Position numbers and translations under genes: made by a program | Notes under the pieces: generated by a model | What the model saw: the letters and a program-made list of their open reading frames with translations, nothing else | What the model was told of the DNA's origin: nothing | The model's database searches: none | Source of the DNA: Panulirus ornatus | Taxonomy: Eukaryota; Arthropoda; Malacostraca; Decapoda; Palinuridae | DNA length: 64,000 nucleotides | Assembly: GCF_036320965.1 (NCBI RefSeq) | Contig: NC_092242.1 | Coordinates: forward strand, 61,435,020 to 61,499,019 | Reading direction: 5' to 3' | Part shown: positions 1 to 12,379 of the stretch, in pieces | How positions within the stretch are numbered: position 1 is the first letter of the stretch | Layout: every line of letters begins with the position of its first letter

Positions 1-2324
1 GATCCTGCAGCCCAGACAGTCCTATGAAACAATAATATGCTCATAAATTCCTCACTTTGTTTCCTCACTTCTAAGTCTGTATCAAATTGAAATCATGCAA
101 AGATAATAATGACATTAATCTCCTTTCATCCTTGAAGTATCTCTACTTTTATCCTACACTAATGCTTTGTGCTTACCCTCTCAGTGACTCCCAAGAGATA
201 AACAAATCATAGAGATGACAATCCTGAACAACAGATGTAAACAGATGTCACAAAGAATTTATGAAAGCTAAAAAGGCAAATACTGTGTCTAGAAAAAAAG
301 ATTTACAATTAGTTTTGAAAAATCACAATCAAGCATTTAAAAGGGAAACTGATGAATTAATTACTATACATTTACTGATCTCAATTTGTTAAACACTGAA
401 TATTCAAGCATAACATTAAAATATCACATGCATACAGGCAATATCTTACAACGTTGTGTACAATAACCATAAAAAAAGAAATATTCTGAACCTTAAATGT
501 CCTGCAATGACCTCTGACACTGATGGATCAACACACCGCTCAACATCTCGCTCTGGCTTCTCTAGCATCAAGCGTGAGCTCATAACATGTGGGTCCCGGA
601 AAGATATGAGATCCTGGAAGGAGCAAATCATAGATCACTTATAATCTTCCATTTGGGATCTGATTAGTTAGATGTCACTGATAAAGTGCTGTGGCTTGTA
701 GACTGGACCACAAGGGGACAATGAGAAGTAAAAGCAATGCTCAGTTATGAATATATTTTAATAATCTAAGTACTTACACAATAAAGAGGTAGATTTATCT
801 ATTTATATATACATATATATGGGTGAAATGAGTTTCACCATACACTTATCTTACCATACTCTAGAAAGAACTGGCTCTTGACCTGACCCATCATGATACC
901 ACTGGCGTATGACCTGACCCTTGTGGGTCAGATCAAAGGCTATATTCACTATACTCTCATCTTCATCATACCCTCATTGTAACCTTCTTACCTTACTTTA
1001 ACTTGCATTAGCCTTCAATTGCCTACACTCACACAAACCATAAAACACAATTACAACCTTATGCAACTCTTCCTCATTCTCAGTAAACATCACAGTATCA
1101 TCTGCAAAAAAAGCTTATCACTAGCCAGCATACTTTTATCCATCTCTACATCTCCTTTCCCAAGTTTTGCTTTGATCTCTGTTTTCACTCCATCCATATA
1201 TATGTTAAAATGCTACATTGACATCATACAACCCTGCCACACACTAACATGTATACCAAAACTTTTGCTTTAACTCCCTTTCCACTCTTACACTTGCATC
1301 TGATATTCTATAGAAGGCTTTTGCACCATCTAACACATCCCATAAAGCATTCCTCTTGACTCTGCCATAGCTTTTCTCTTACTCTTCTAAATAACTAATG
1401 GGACTATCAAAAAGCAAAGATTTTGATGCAGGCAACATATACTATAGTTACAAAATCTAAAAAAGAAACTAAAACAAAAGATTTGAGCAATACATACTGC
1501 AAGGGCATCACCATTTTGATGATAAAGAGCTCCCTGGACCTGTAAATACAAAAAATTACAGCTATCAAATGTAACTGGGGTAAAGGAGAAAGAATTCTAC
1601 CTCCATATTCCCTGCATGTCATAGAAGGCGACTAAAGGGAGTGGGGGTGGGGGATGGAAAGCCACCCCTCTTGTATTTCAATTTCTATAAGATAGAACAG
1701 AAGAAGGAGCCAAGCAGGGACTATTCATCCTCATCGAAGATTTAGACTGGGGTGTCTGATGTGTCTGGATGTAACCAATATGAGAAAACAAGAGAGACAC
1801 GTAGTATATATGTAAGTAGTTTAAAGGCACCACAAATTCAAATTTGGAATGCGGTATCACTGACTATGTTTAGTAAAGGCAGAATAATTATTAATGATGA
1901 ACATGGTATGTCCACGTGACCTGTGGGTAAAATGTTGGATTTAAGCAGTCAAACCAATCAACCTTAACTAACCTCAAAACTAGGGATTCTGCCTCCATCC
2001 TAACTATGAGGTATACGAGTTTGACTAAATTAGAATCAAGAATAAAATGGCATGAGGAAAAAAAAATGTCAGTACAATAATATCTGATCTGTTAGTGTGA
2101 ATGTCACATTTATTGGAAATATAAACAGTATCATACCTAAAGAATGTTCCAGTTCATGCTCTGACACTTATCGTTGCTCCATACAATAACTACTTTATCA
2201 GTGAATTACAAAACGTATTCATTACATGAATATCTAAAGTTTACGAAATTAGCTTTACAGAATTCTGTGGAGTAACAGGAATTAATTGATACTTTACCCT
2301 CTGTAGGTAATCGTTCAACGACAT
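1..2324 (-). CDS. PCID2: PCID2 (PCI domain protein 2, Thp1 homologue), N-terminal exons, partial
   Basis: Four exons on the minus strand: 2298-2324 (ATG to AGG, donor GTAAAGT), 1498-1539, 492-613 and the first 21 nt of exon 4 (21 down to 1, after acceptor TTTCATAG). The first two exons are in phase 0; exon 3 ends in phase 2 at a weak GTTCAG donor. The peptide begins MSLNDYLQR, continues VQGALYHQNGDALA, then DLISFRDPHV, then ..VSEVIAGHL(R)TVWAAG. It lines up residue by residue with the start of human and fly PCID2 (NQYLQQ, AELVSFKHPHV, AAHLRCTYAVG). PCID2 is the PCI subunit of the TREX-2 mRNA export complex at the nuclear pore, with Sem1/DSS1 and GANP as family partners. About 70 of roughly 400 residues are visible; the PCI/winged-helix part lies outside the window. 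Exon 1 is only 9 codons. A LINE RT fragment sits in intron 2 and a SINE-like repeat abuts exon 2. Confidence 0.9.
950..1390 (-). mobile_element. LINE reverse-transcriptase fragment in PCID2 intron 2
   Basis: Read on the minus strand this gives broken pieces of the RT region: a degraded 'QGC..SP/ILTYIWMEWK' block, then LGK..DKSMLASDKLF followed by the remains of an FADD box. Frames are shifted and stops are present, so it is an old dead copy. Confidence 0.6.
1572..1735 (+). mobile_element. SINE-like repeat, family A, copy 1
   Basis: Carries the family hallmark 'GAAGGCGACTAAAGGGAGTG' followed by a G-run, GGAAAGCCACCCCTC and a GAACAGAAGAAGGAGCCAAG block. Compare 17848-18025, 17640-17765 (minus) and 27050-27250 (minus). 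It lies 33 nt upstream of the PCID2 exon 2 acceptor, in intron 1. Confidence 0.65.
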
Positions 2325-4254
2325 TCCTGCCATGATTAGAGGGTGTAAGCTGATGTAGACGGTATTTAACAGAATTAAACGAACCCCAGCTTCCAGACAC
2401 TGCACACCATTAGAAGCTGTATGTTCTTATTCCTCTGTGGTTTACACGAATAATCTTTGCATCCGTGTAAGGCACAAAGCTTATATTTATCCCCACAGGT
2501 CTTGTTTCGTCCTATCCTGTACTTAGATCTATTTAGTGTATCTTCAACATGTTCTTAGCGTCTTCCTGTGTTTGTTTATGTTTACCACTACATTCAAGAC
2601 TGTAACATTTTATGTAGATATAAAACACGAATTAAGACGAAACAAGATAGGTATAATTTTTGTTCAATGATATCATTAGTATTTTAAACGTCTTTATTCA
2701 TGTGAATGTTTTACTTCACTTGACTACTGCTCACTAAACACTTAATATCTTAACTACAAACGTGTGTTTATCATCTTAATAGCGAGCCTAAATTATTTTT
2801 CATTATATAATCGGCAGTCTGAACAAGGTACAAAACTCTAAGAATGAGTGGTAAAATAAGGCCATCAATAGCATAAAGCAATGATCTTAATCAATTAGAT
2901 CCTTCTATGGAGAGGTGGTCATCTCCCTGAACTGCCGCTCGTATCTCCTCAGGCTCTGGCCCCGAAGGATCTCCTGTTGTGTGTTAACTATATCATTACT
3001 TTAGTAATAAAAGGTAAAAAGAAAATGAAAGACAAAGCCGGATACAGTGCGATTGTCTGAAGAACAGTCCAAGTGTTGCTTTCCATGCTCTTGAGCTGTA
3101 CTGAGGGAACCACAGTGCATATTGTGACCAATCTAAAGCTGGACCAGTCATACATTACCATGTAAACAAAAAGTTTACTATGGCCCCATTAAGAGCATTA
3201 GCTTTGAAACAACGTCAACCGTACAATGTGTTATAGTCCACAGTTTCTATTTTCATTTATCAATAGAATCAGAGTGAGTGAAGAAAACACATTTCTCATT
3301 TGGAAGTTTTTACTGAGAGTTCGTTTGTATCATACAGAAGCTCACAGAGCCAATCATTTGAAGTATTGAAAAGTAACACTTCAAAGCTCATGGAAATCAT
3401 GATACAAAGCTTATTTTCTGTACCTGATACAAAGAAGGCCGGGGAAGAATAACTGCAGCTGAAATTATATATGCAAGTCAGTTCAGAATCGAATATGAAC
3501 CTTATCATTTGCTTGTTTTCGTATCTAAAAAGTTTTCGAACCATATTTAGAATGTACTTTAAAATTCAGTTGTCACAATATGCACAGTGTTGACTCTATA
3601 ACATCTCTATATAGTTACTGACTGCATGCCCATGCGCTAGACCCTTGAAACTGTGTCTTACAAAGAAAATGCAAGATTAACCCACTCATGTAGCCAGGCT
3701 TCAGGAAGGTGGAAGCAAAGCAGTTATAGAGACAAACTACTGAATTAAGATGTATGCTCAAATAGTTGACAGTCTTAGAACTATTCAGATATAGTCTTGA
3801 ATCTCCGGTACAGTATTAATGTGGTTTATTTCAAAAATGTTTTTAGATTGCAATTAGGTTTAGAAATATATTTTTTCTAGATAGCCTTGCTAAGGTTAGG
3901 AAAGATATCATAGGGAGCTGGTTAATCTGTTTCCGTAGTATCTCATTCCAGCTTTCTAAAATTTCTTTTTCTTTATTACATTCTTTTTATCATGATCTTA
4001 ATTAATTTATTTGGAATGGTGCAGGTCTTCACATTTTATGCAACACATACATACTTCTAAGAGCCAGTTATATTACAGTTACACATGGGGTGTCCTGTGC
4101 CAGTAATGTCATACCTGACAATGGGCTATCGTTTATAACGGACCATGACAAGCCATGCCTTGGCAAATCTTTACCAACAAGCACACTTACTTGATCAAAT
4201 TGTGCATAAGTGGTCTCTTCAGAAGCTAGTTATAAGAGTGTATGTGTTAGTGAA
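2325..4254. promoter_or_regulatory. Divergent intergenic region PCID2 / mRpL30
   Basis: About 1.9 kb separates the PCID2 ATG (minus) from the mRpL30 coding start (plus). No coding exon is recognisable. It must hold the promoters of two housekeeping genes and, because mRpL30 coding begins exactly at a splice acceptor, at least one mRpL30 5'UTR exon that I cannot place. No clear TATA box was identified. The 'shared promoter' reading is inference from layout. Confidence 0.4.
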
Positions 4255-4269
4255 ATGTTTTCTCTACAG

Positions 4270-7200
4270 ATGTTATGTCATTCAGTACGACGGGTGGTTT
4301 GGGCACCCATAACATTGGGGGTGCGTTCAAAGTCATCAAAGGTGCCAGAAATGCAGTCGGTTTCATGGTCAACTGGAGAAGTAACACACCCAGCTCCAAT
4401 GGATTGTCCCATTGGGAATAAAGGAGAATATCCGCAAAAGCTTCCAGATGGTGGCGTGCAGTATTTTGGATTTCAGTACTATCCAAGGTATAAGCCTGAA
4501 TTTTTCTTTTCACATTCATAATAGTTTCTTAAATGAATTATTGTAATATATATGCCATCTGAGAGAAACTTTTCTTTTACCGTAGAGAGATATTAGAAAA
4601 TTACCTGGTCCTTTATCTACTCAGGTTTTCCTTTATGATATTAAGCCATGCATTTTGCCTTTCATGATTCCCCTAATAATTGATTACTTTGTGTGGCAGA
4701 AGAGGACCTGTAGCATGATAATCTTTCTAAGCTTAGAAATTAACTGTTTATGTGCCGGAATTGGTTTTTATATGTTTTGATTTGAACACGATTTTTTTCC
4801 CTTAGCATTTCACTGTTTATTAACTTTAAAACAGCAGCTAACATCAGCTGATGTTTTATAAGAAATGAAAACCAAAATTGACTGGCATTCTGACTTTTCC
4901 TGCCTCTTTATAAATTTTCGGCTGTTGTACGATTTGATCTCTTGTTCATGAATGTCATTAGCAACAGCTGAAAAATATCACACCACAGTAACCCATTGAT
5001 TATTAAAGTGAGTGTAATTGTGTCATCTTGGCAGAAAGGCATATTTATACACCTACTATCCCAGCAAACTTCTAATAGAAAAACAGTATTTCTTATGGAC
5101 ACCACCCATCTCTCTTGGGGAACCTCACTTATTTTTTATATCTTTAAATTTTAGTTTGTGAATTAGGAAACAGTTTGCTGAAGATGATTGTATAGAAAAA
5201 ATACAGTTTACCACATTATTTACTGAGAGTAGGATGAACAACCCATACTTGCTGACATTGTATTGCTCATTAGCTGTTTCATCGCTACTGCTCTTTTTTA
5301 TGAATGTCTAAATTTTTAGTTACTCAATGTAACAACGTACTGAAGAAAACTGGATAAAACGTGAAAAGAAAAATAATTATGGATCTGGAGAAGGCATATG
5401 GTAAAATAGATAGAGATGCCTTGTGGGAGGTCTTAAGAGTATATGGTGTGGGAGGTAAGTTACTCGAAGCAGTAAAAAGCTTTTACCAAGGATGTAAGGC
5501 TTGTGTATGAGTAGGACGAGAGGAGAGTGATTGGTTTTCAGGGAATGTCGGTCTGTGCAGGGGTGTGTGATGTCCCCATGTTTGTTTGATTTATTTATGG
5601 ATGGAGTAGTTAGGGAGGTAAATGCAAGAGTTTTGGAGAGAGGGGCGAGTATGCAGTCTGTTGAATGAGAGGGCTTAGGAAGTGAGTCTGTTGTTGTTCG
5701 CCAATGATACAGCTCTGGTGGCTGATTCAAGTGAGAAACTGCAGAAGTTTGTGACTGAGTTTGGAAAAGTGTGTGAAAGGATAGAGTTTAGAGTAAATGT
5801 GAATAAAGCAAAGTTATTAGGTTCAGTAGGGGTGAGGGACAGGTTAATTGGGATGTAAGTTTGAATGGAGGAAAATTGGAGGAGGTGAAGTGTTTTAGAC
5901 ATCTGGGAGTGGACTTAGCAGCGAATAGAACCATGGAAGTGGAAGTGAGTCACAGGGTGGGGGAGGGGGCAAAGGTTCTGGGAGTGATAAAGAATGTGTG
6001 GAAGGAGAGAAAATTACCTCGAAGAGCAAAAATGGGTATGTTTGAAGGAATAGTAGTTCCAACAATGTTATATGGTTGTGAGGCATGGGCTATAGATAGG
6101 GTTGTACAGAGAACGGTGGATGTGTTGGAAATGAAATGTTTGAGGACATTGTGGTGTGAGGTGGTTTGATCAAGTAAGTAATGAAAGGATAAGAGAGATG
6201 TGTGGAAATAAAAAGAGTGCAGTTGAAAGAGCAGGAGAGGGTGTTTTGAAATGGTTTGGTCATATGAAGAGCATGAGTGAGGAAAGATTAACAAAGAGGA
6301 TATATGTGTCAGAATTAGAGGGAACAAGAGGCAGGAGACCAAATTGGAGGTGGAAGGATGGAGTTAAAAAGATTTTGAGCAATTGGGGCCTGAACATACA
6401 GGAGGGTGAGAGGCGTACAAGAAATAGAGTGAATTGGAACAATTTGGTATACCGGGGTCGACGTGCTGTCAATGGACTGAACCAGGGCACGTGAAGCATG
6501 TGGGGTAAACCATGGAATGGTCTGTAGGGCCTGGATGTGGATAGGGAGCTTTGGTTTCGGTGCATTACACCTGACAGCTAGAGACTGAGTGTGAACGAAT
6601 GTGGCCTTTATGTGTCTTTTCCTGGCGCTACTCATATATATTGCAGCACTGACTGTCAATTTTACATCTTAGATGCTGCCTTACAGTGGCAGTGTGACCG
6701 ATTGCTTCCAAATGAGTTTTGCATTTCTGTGATCAGGAGTGAGTACTGAATTGTGTTTGCTGCCACTGCAAACATAAGATATTTTTTTCATGTTTTGAAC
6801 CATATTGGGGAAAGAGGACTTTGTGCCAGCATTCACATGGAAGGAGTTAAAGCCAGTAAACTATTTTAGTCATATATGGTATCAGTTATTCTTTTTATTT
6901 TTGTTAATTGCAATGTTTATATGAGAGGGCTATAAAAACAGTGCATGCCAGTAATCATTGTCATATATTTTCTTAGGTTTCCAGATGAAGTAGATCCTCC
7001 CTATGATCCAGCACCCCTTCACCTAGTTACTAGAGTAAGGTGTCTCAAGAAAAAGCCATGGTGGGACAAAGAAATTATGAAAAAACTTGGACTTGATGGG
7101 AAGGTAAGTATTCAGTGGGTTTCACTGTTTGTTTAACTCATTCATATGCATTGTTTAGCTACTATTCTTTATATTGTTATCTTGCCTCGGTTGAAATTGC

Positions 7201-10200
7201 TGGGGAGAATATGGTTTGCAACAGCCTTTGCAGTTTTTTACATTTATTGCAGCATAATGGCATTCATGGAGCATTGTCATAAATTCAACCAAACTTGTAT
7301 GATTTGAAGTAATTCATGTTGGTGTTATATAGTTCTCTCAAAAGAATAGCATCACATGGGAGATAACAGCTGTGAAAAACTGAATGCCTTTTGACCAAAT
7401 AAGATTAATTCGATGGAAGCAGTTCTTTAAAGAGCTTACAGCATGAAACGATGAGAGTGGGGGAATAAGATAATGCATTGGGATGGGTGAAGAAGGGTAA
7501 ATATTTCATTACAGAAAATATTATCTAAGAATAAGATAGAAATAACTGTAGGCTGGTTAGAAATGGGAAAAGCCCATGGAGTGGAGTGGAAAATGACATA
7601 ATTTGGTTGTTTATGGAAAAGAGGGAGGGTGTGAAATGATAGAAAGGAGCATTGAACAAAGGAAAATGTGGTAAGGATGAGTGGTAAATAGAAAGGAGCA
7701 TTGAGCAAAGGAAAATGTGGTTAGGATGAGTGGAAAAACTACATTGTAAAAAAAATCAATTGACTGGCCATACCAGGTAAGGAATATGCATTATTATTGA
7801 AAACGGGATTTTAGGAAGGGTAGAGGATGTGCAGATCACACTGTCTGTGAAGAGGGTAGCAAAGAAGGCATATAGTATATAAATTTGCATGTAACATCTA
7901 TGGCCCTAGAAAAGGTATATGATAGAGTAGATGGGAATGTATTGTGGGTGATACTGAAAAATCAGTGGGTTAGGAGGTAAGTTCCTGGATGTGCCAATGT
8001 ATTGTGGGTGATACTGAAAAATCAGTGGGTTAGGAGTAATTTCCTGGATGTGCCAAAGTCATTCTCCAGAACTATTAAAGCATGTTTTAAAGTGGGTGAT
8101 AGGTATAACAACGGTGATAGTTATGTAATGTTTACTTAGCTCTTCAGTATGTGTATAGATGAGGCTGTGAGAAATATAAAAGAAGACTAAGAGAGGGAGC
8201 AGACCCTAAGTTGGAGTGGTCATTTGTAACCAACTTAGTTGCTGATGCTTCAGTGATGCTCTTGAAGAATGCAAAAAATTATGGGAAATAGCAAACGGGT
8301 TTTACACACAAAAGAATGAAGCTAAAGGTAAATACTGGTAAGATTAAAGTAATGTTTTTTGAAAGGAATGAGAGCGAAGTAGACTTTGCAGTGCCATTCA
8401 TAAATCAAGAACATTCATGAGCTAAAGTGCAAGTGTAAGATAGGTCGTGCATTGTTGGAAGAGATTAAAGAATTCAGGTATTTCATTTGTATTTCTGTTA
8501 ATATGGCATGGTGGAAGAAGTAGAGAGCTTTTAAGGGGAGGATGGTAAATGGATCCTTGGGAAGAATTATGAAAGGAAAGAAATGCAACTGGGAATGAAA
8601 AAAAAAGGACAGAGAGCTTAATTCTGTCATCATTAAACAGGCAGATAATTTTAGACTTTAGGATGTTTGAGCTGTTTGATTATTGCTTGCAGTTTTAGCA
8701 GATGGGACGGCGTTAGTAGTGAAGTGAATGGGAGATATAGGATGTTAGAGACGAACAGAAATAGGGCTTAGAAAAATATGTTTAGAGAAATAGAGAAAGG
8801 AAGACAATTAGCATTCTGGGAGGGAAAGTGAAGGAATATACTTAGGAGAGAGCCCAGGAAGGTATTAGGGGGATGGGCCATGCTAAAGAGTAATATTTAT
8901 ATAAGGAATTAGTTTAGATTAGATACGGTGGGTTGGTGTAGGGGGTTTATTGTTGCTAATGCATCACAAATCATTTTATGGATATCTTGGTAAAAGTGAA
9001 TTAACTGAAAAGCCATATATTTTAAGATTAATAAGAATTGGGCATACATTCTTTTTTCCAGCCTGTGGGGTTATGACCTTCATTCTGCAAAGTTGATTAC
9101 CATGAAAAGTGAATCTTTGTATGTGCTGGGTCCTTTGTATTTAAAATGGAAGTGAGCGAATCAAAGTTGACCAAATAACTGTGCGTTAGATCTGTATCAG
9201 GAAACAGCAAAAGATTTTATAAGTTGTGCAGTTCCCTTACTAAATCTTTTGATTAATTTATTTATTAATTACTCCGTTTAAGGACCTAATGTTGATGTCA
9301 GAAGTATTAGCCGTGATGGCAGACCAAATAAATCATGTGTATGTTTTATTTTTAGGAAATTATCTGAAAAGGAATGATGTATTAATTGTAAAAGTTAATT
9401 TGTTGGCTCTAAATGTATTTCGTGCAACATGTATCCTACTTTCATTTTATCAGAGAAGCGATGTTGCAATTGTAAAAAATAATCCGGAAAACAATGCAAT
9501 GCTGTGGAGAGTGAAGTATCTAGTGAAGATCACACCTTTGAGAATACCTGCAGACCTTCCTGATGATGCAGATCCTCGTTGTTGCTTTTTGAAGGTAAGA
9601 TTCATGTATCGTCCCCATTGTTTTGGTGTTGGAGTAGCTGTTTTGAATTTTTTACATATATTTTGATCAACTTCAGATATCTAAGGTATCTTGTCAGGTT
9701 CTCATCATCCATCATAGCATGTACAAGGTAATACACCTACAGTAATGTATAGTAGAATGTCTTGTTCTTCATCAAATGGCCAAATTTTTGGTATACTTTA
9801 GAGTTTTCCCTTTAACTTATACTATCCAACAATATTTTGGTTGTAAAGATTTATTAAATATTAGCAGTGTTCTACTTTTTGGATAAGTTGTTATCCAAAT
9901 CATATAGTTTGATTTAAGACTATCTTTTGGCTTGATCTCGTGTTCCTCCATTCACCCTGGCATGCAAATGTGTATCGTCTCATTATGATTAAGGTAAATC
10001 ATAGGCAGCTAGATGTGATTATAGCCATATTTCCTTATTTGCTTATAATTTATGAAATTGTGTGTACATATACTGTATTTTGATTCAAAAGCTTACATGT
10101 AGTTGGTACAGTGATATTAGGAAAATCTTCAGAATAGTGAGAATCCAGCACCAAAGAAATTAGGTGTATGTAAGAAAACTTGGAATGAATGCAAATTGAA

Positions 10201-11177
10201 AGCACAGTGGCTGGTTACTTACAGTCTAGTGAGTTAAAACATGAAATTATGGATGGCCAAGAGATTAAGGGAGAAAAAGAATGGGTGGTAATATATGTAG
10301 GGAAATGACAGAGTGGAAATTAAAGAGTGGGAAGTTTTCTGAAAGATGTTTTTTATATTTTTATTAATAACCCCAGGACTCCTTGTATAGGACTCCTGTG
10401 GCTTTAAGTTATGATTTTGTATTTGGGAAATGATGGACACCTTTGGAGTAAGATTTACTTTTCATTCAGTGAGGATGATACAATCATGTCAAAGGTGACT
10501 TTTCACTTTTAAGTGTAACCACATGCATGTGGAGTCAGGTAAAAGTAGATTAAGTTGTGAAAAATAAAAGCATGAGGTATTAGGTGTTTTGAAGTCTACT
10601 GGAAGCAGTGCAGCTCACATACTATGTATACATACGCATGAAAGGAAGAAGTATTGGTATGTAGCAATTATTCAATAAATCAAAAGATCAGTTATGGAAC
10701 TAATATAGATCTTTGGAGAGGACAGATGTCAAAATAATGACAACAAATGAGTGAGTTAAGCAGGAATATTTACCATTAGAGCAAAGATCAAAAGTATATT
10801 GGATGGATCATATCTGATACAGTTGAAAGGAAAATGCTGAAATGTGCAAACGCTGTTTTGAGTGAGTTACTGGATGCATCACTCTGCAATATTATGAGAG
10901 AAGGTTTGCTGACAGAAACTTTGGCTGTTTTCAAAATATTCTGATTCCTTTTGAAAAAGAATTGCCCATTTCCCTTTAGAGTTATTTTCATTGTAATTGT
11001 AAAATCCATTTTGTTTTTTAGGAGACAGGAGAATTCATATACTCTCCTAGAGTTAAAGTGGAGGATAGTGCTCTTGAAGAGGACCCAAAAATTAGCAAGA
11101 CCAAGTGGACTAACTTGTTTATTGATAAGCACACCCGGAAGAACTGGGATTATCCATGGCAGTTGAAATTGTGTTAA
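4270..11177 (+). CDS. mRpL30: Mitochondrial large-subunit ribosomal protein uL30m (mRpL30)
   Basis: Four exons: 4270-4487, 6977-7103, 9454-9594 and 11022-11177 (TAA at 11175-11177), giving 213 residues. All joins are GT-AG and keep frame (phases 2, 0, 0). Residues 1 to about 25 (MLCHSVRRVVWAP...) are Arg-rich and lack acidic residues, as expected of a mitochondrial presequence. The uL30 core starts near residue 86 with LHLVTRVRCLKKKPWW and continues KEIMKKLGL, then VKYLVKITPLRIPADLP; these match human MRPL30 HIVTRIKS..RRPYW, IIKMLGL and LIRIKPLKLP. The C-terminal segment rich in Lys and Trp (exon 4) is the animal mitochondrial extension. The ATG at 4270 follows TTTTCTCTACAG, a good acceptor, so a 5'UTR exon lies upstream; an in-frame ATG at 4255 would lie inside that intron. 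Introns 1 and 2 carry LINE copies. Divergent from PCID2 and convergent with the sulfotransferase. Confidence 0.93.
5370..6640 (+). mobile_element. RTE-like LINE, 5'-truncated, in mRpL30 intron 1
   Basis: Begins MDLEKAYGKIDRDALWEVL, runs through GVGGKLLEAVKSFYQG, a frameshifted RT core (LFANDTALVADSSEKLQKF), then LEEVKCFRHLGVDLAANRTM, GIVVPTMLYGCEAWAIDR, RIYVSELEGTRGRR and ends with VYRGRRAVNGLNQGT. The 3' flank has the family tail (GCCTGGATGTGG...GTGTGAACGAATGTGGCC...CTGGCGCTACTC). Several frameshifts and stops; dead. Same family as 35833-37062 and 61985-62870. Confidence 0.85.
7440..8935 (+). mobile_element. Old diverged RTE-like LINE in mRpL30 intron 2
   Basis: Recognisable pieces: FRKGRGCADHTVCEEG, then MALEKVYDRVDGNVLWVIL (the LEKAYDRV block of the main family), later GRCIVGRD-like debris. 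Contains two local tandem duplications (7641-7738, unit about 50 bp; 7935-8060, unit about 59 bp). Much older than the copy in intron 1. Confidence 0.65.
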
Positions 11178-11432
11178 TTTTCTCAGAAAGAAAATCATTA
11201 TGGTGTTGATAGTTTTGTAAATCTCAAAGTGGGAAAACCTCAGTCACATAATTTTTATTCTTATTTCATCAGTAGTGGAATATGGAATTATGTTTTTCCT
11301 TTCATAAGATGGAGGTACAACCCTCAGTAACTTGAAAATTTTTAATCTAAGTGGCAAGTTTTGCTTGTAAAGTTATATAATCTGATCCTGTGTTTAGTAG
11401 ACATAGCTGAGACAACTCTGTGTGATTGAGTA

Positions 11433-11438
11433 AATAAA
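11433..11438 (+). terminator. Candidate polyadenylation signal of mRpL30
   Basis: AATAAA, 255 nt after the mRpL30 stop codon, in an AT-rich 3' flank. Only the hexamer is seen; no cleavage site can be proven from sequence. Confidence 0.35.
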
Positions 11439-11949
11439 TTTGAATATTACTTTATTAGTTTTTATAGGCCAGTAAAACAGCAGAGGTTTATTTTATTTAT
11501 TTACATTACTTCAGGTTTTCACCAGTGTCATATATCAATATACTATACATTCTGATCCCTTAGAGTTAACTCGAAGTATTGCTGAAACATAGGTATTAAA
11601 CCTTCACAGAAGGATGATATACCTAAGGTAATATAAACCAATGATGTGGAGTTGTTCACAGGAATGTGAAAATATATCATTTCAAAACCCACAGCTGGAA
11701 AATTTGCCTTGTATTCCTACTTTAGTGGATTGTAAAATCATGATCCAGTATGCGTGTTATGTCTTATCCTACCTCATAATACCTATAAAATTCATGTCAT
11801 GCTTAAGTACACCAGGTAAACATAGGTACACAGTCTCCAAAGGAGACTGGATTAGACTCAATGTAGCAGAGGGTATGTTTATTACCATGCAACTGGTTTC
11901 TTTTTTCTCTCTAAATGAATATGGTATTGTGAATTAGATAATTGCAATG

Positions 11950-12190
11950 ATTGTATTCAAATGAAGCAGTCAGGGGAAACCATGAAAAGGTCACTGGGGC
12001 CTGGTTGTGGACAGGGGTGTCAGTGCATTATACCTGACAGTGTGTGGATGAGAATGAATGGAGCCTGTTTGTGGACAAGGGTTTCAGTGCATATACCTGA
12101 CAATGTGTTATACATGACAGAGAGTGGATGAGAGCAAATGAGGACATTTCTTCATCTGTTCCTAGTGCTACCTCACTGATGTAGGAAAGG
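11950..12190 (+). mobile_element. LINE 3'-tail fragments, partly duplicated
   Basis: Two successive copies of the main LINE's 3' tail motif (GGGGCCTGGTTGTGGACAGG...TCAGTGCATTATACCTGACA at about 11996 and again near 12060), ending in a diverged terminal box (TGTTCCTAGTGCTACCTCAC). Confidence 0.65.
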
Positions 12191-12379
12191 GCAAACATGT
12201 TTGAAAAAAAGATTTATGTATGTGTACCATGGCCAAGAGCATATTGAATGGGAAGGGCGATAGGTTTATTCCCCATGTGCACTTGAGGTATACAGTGTAC
12301 TAGTATAATAAACTTGCTCAGTAATAATGATTTATATGTGTTGCACAGTTAAGCCTCTAAATCCCTTGAAAGGAGGGGG

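Noticed and set aside
880..950. Resemblance to the 76-bp array at 30160-30465 (TGACCTGACCC..GGGTCAGATCAAA)
   Set aside because: Short similarity only, partly explained by a small palindrome around TGACC/GGTCA; not enough to call a shared family.
2206..2400. 64-codon minus-strand frame starting MSGSWGSF
   Set aside because: Overlaps the true PCID2 first exon in a different frame; only the 9-codon frame matches PCID2 and joins exon 2.
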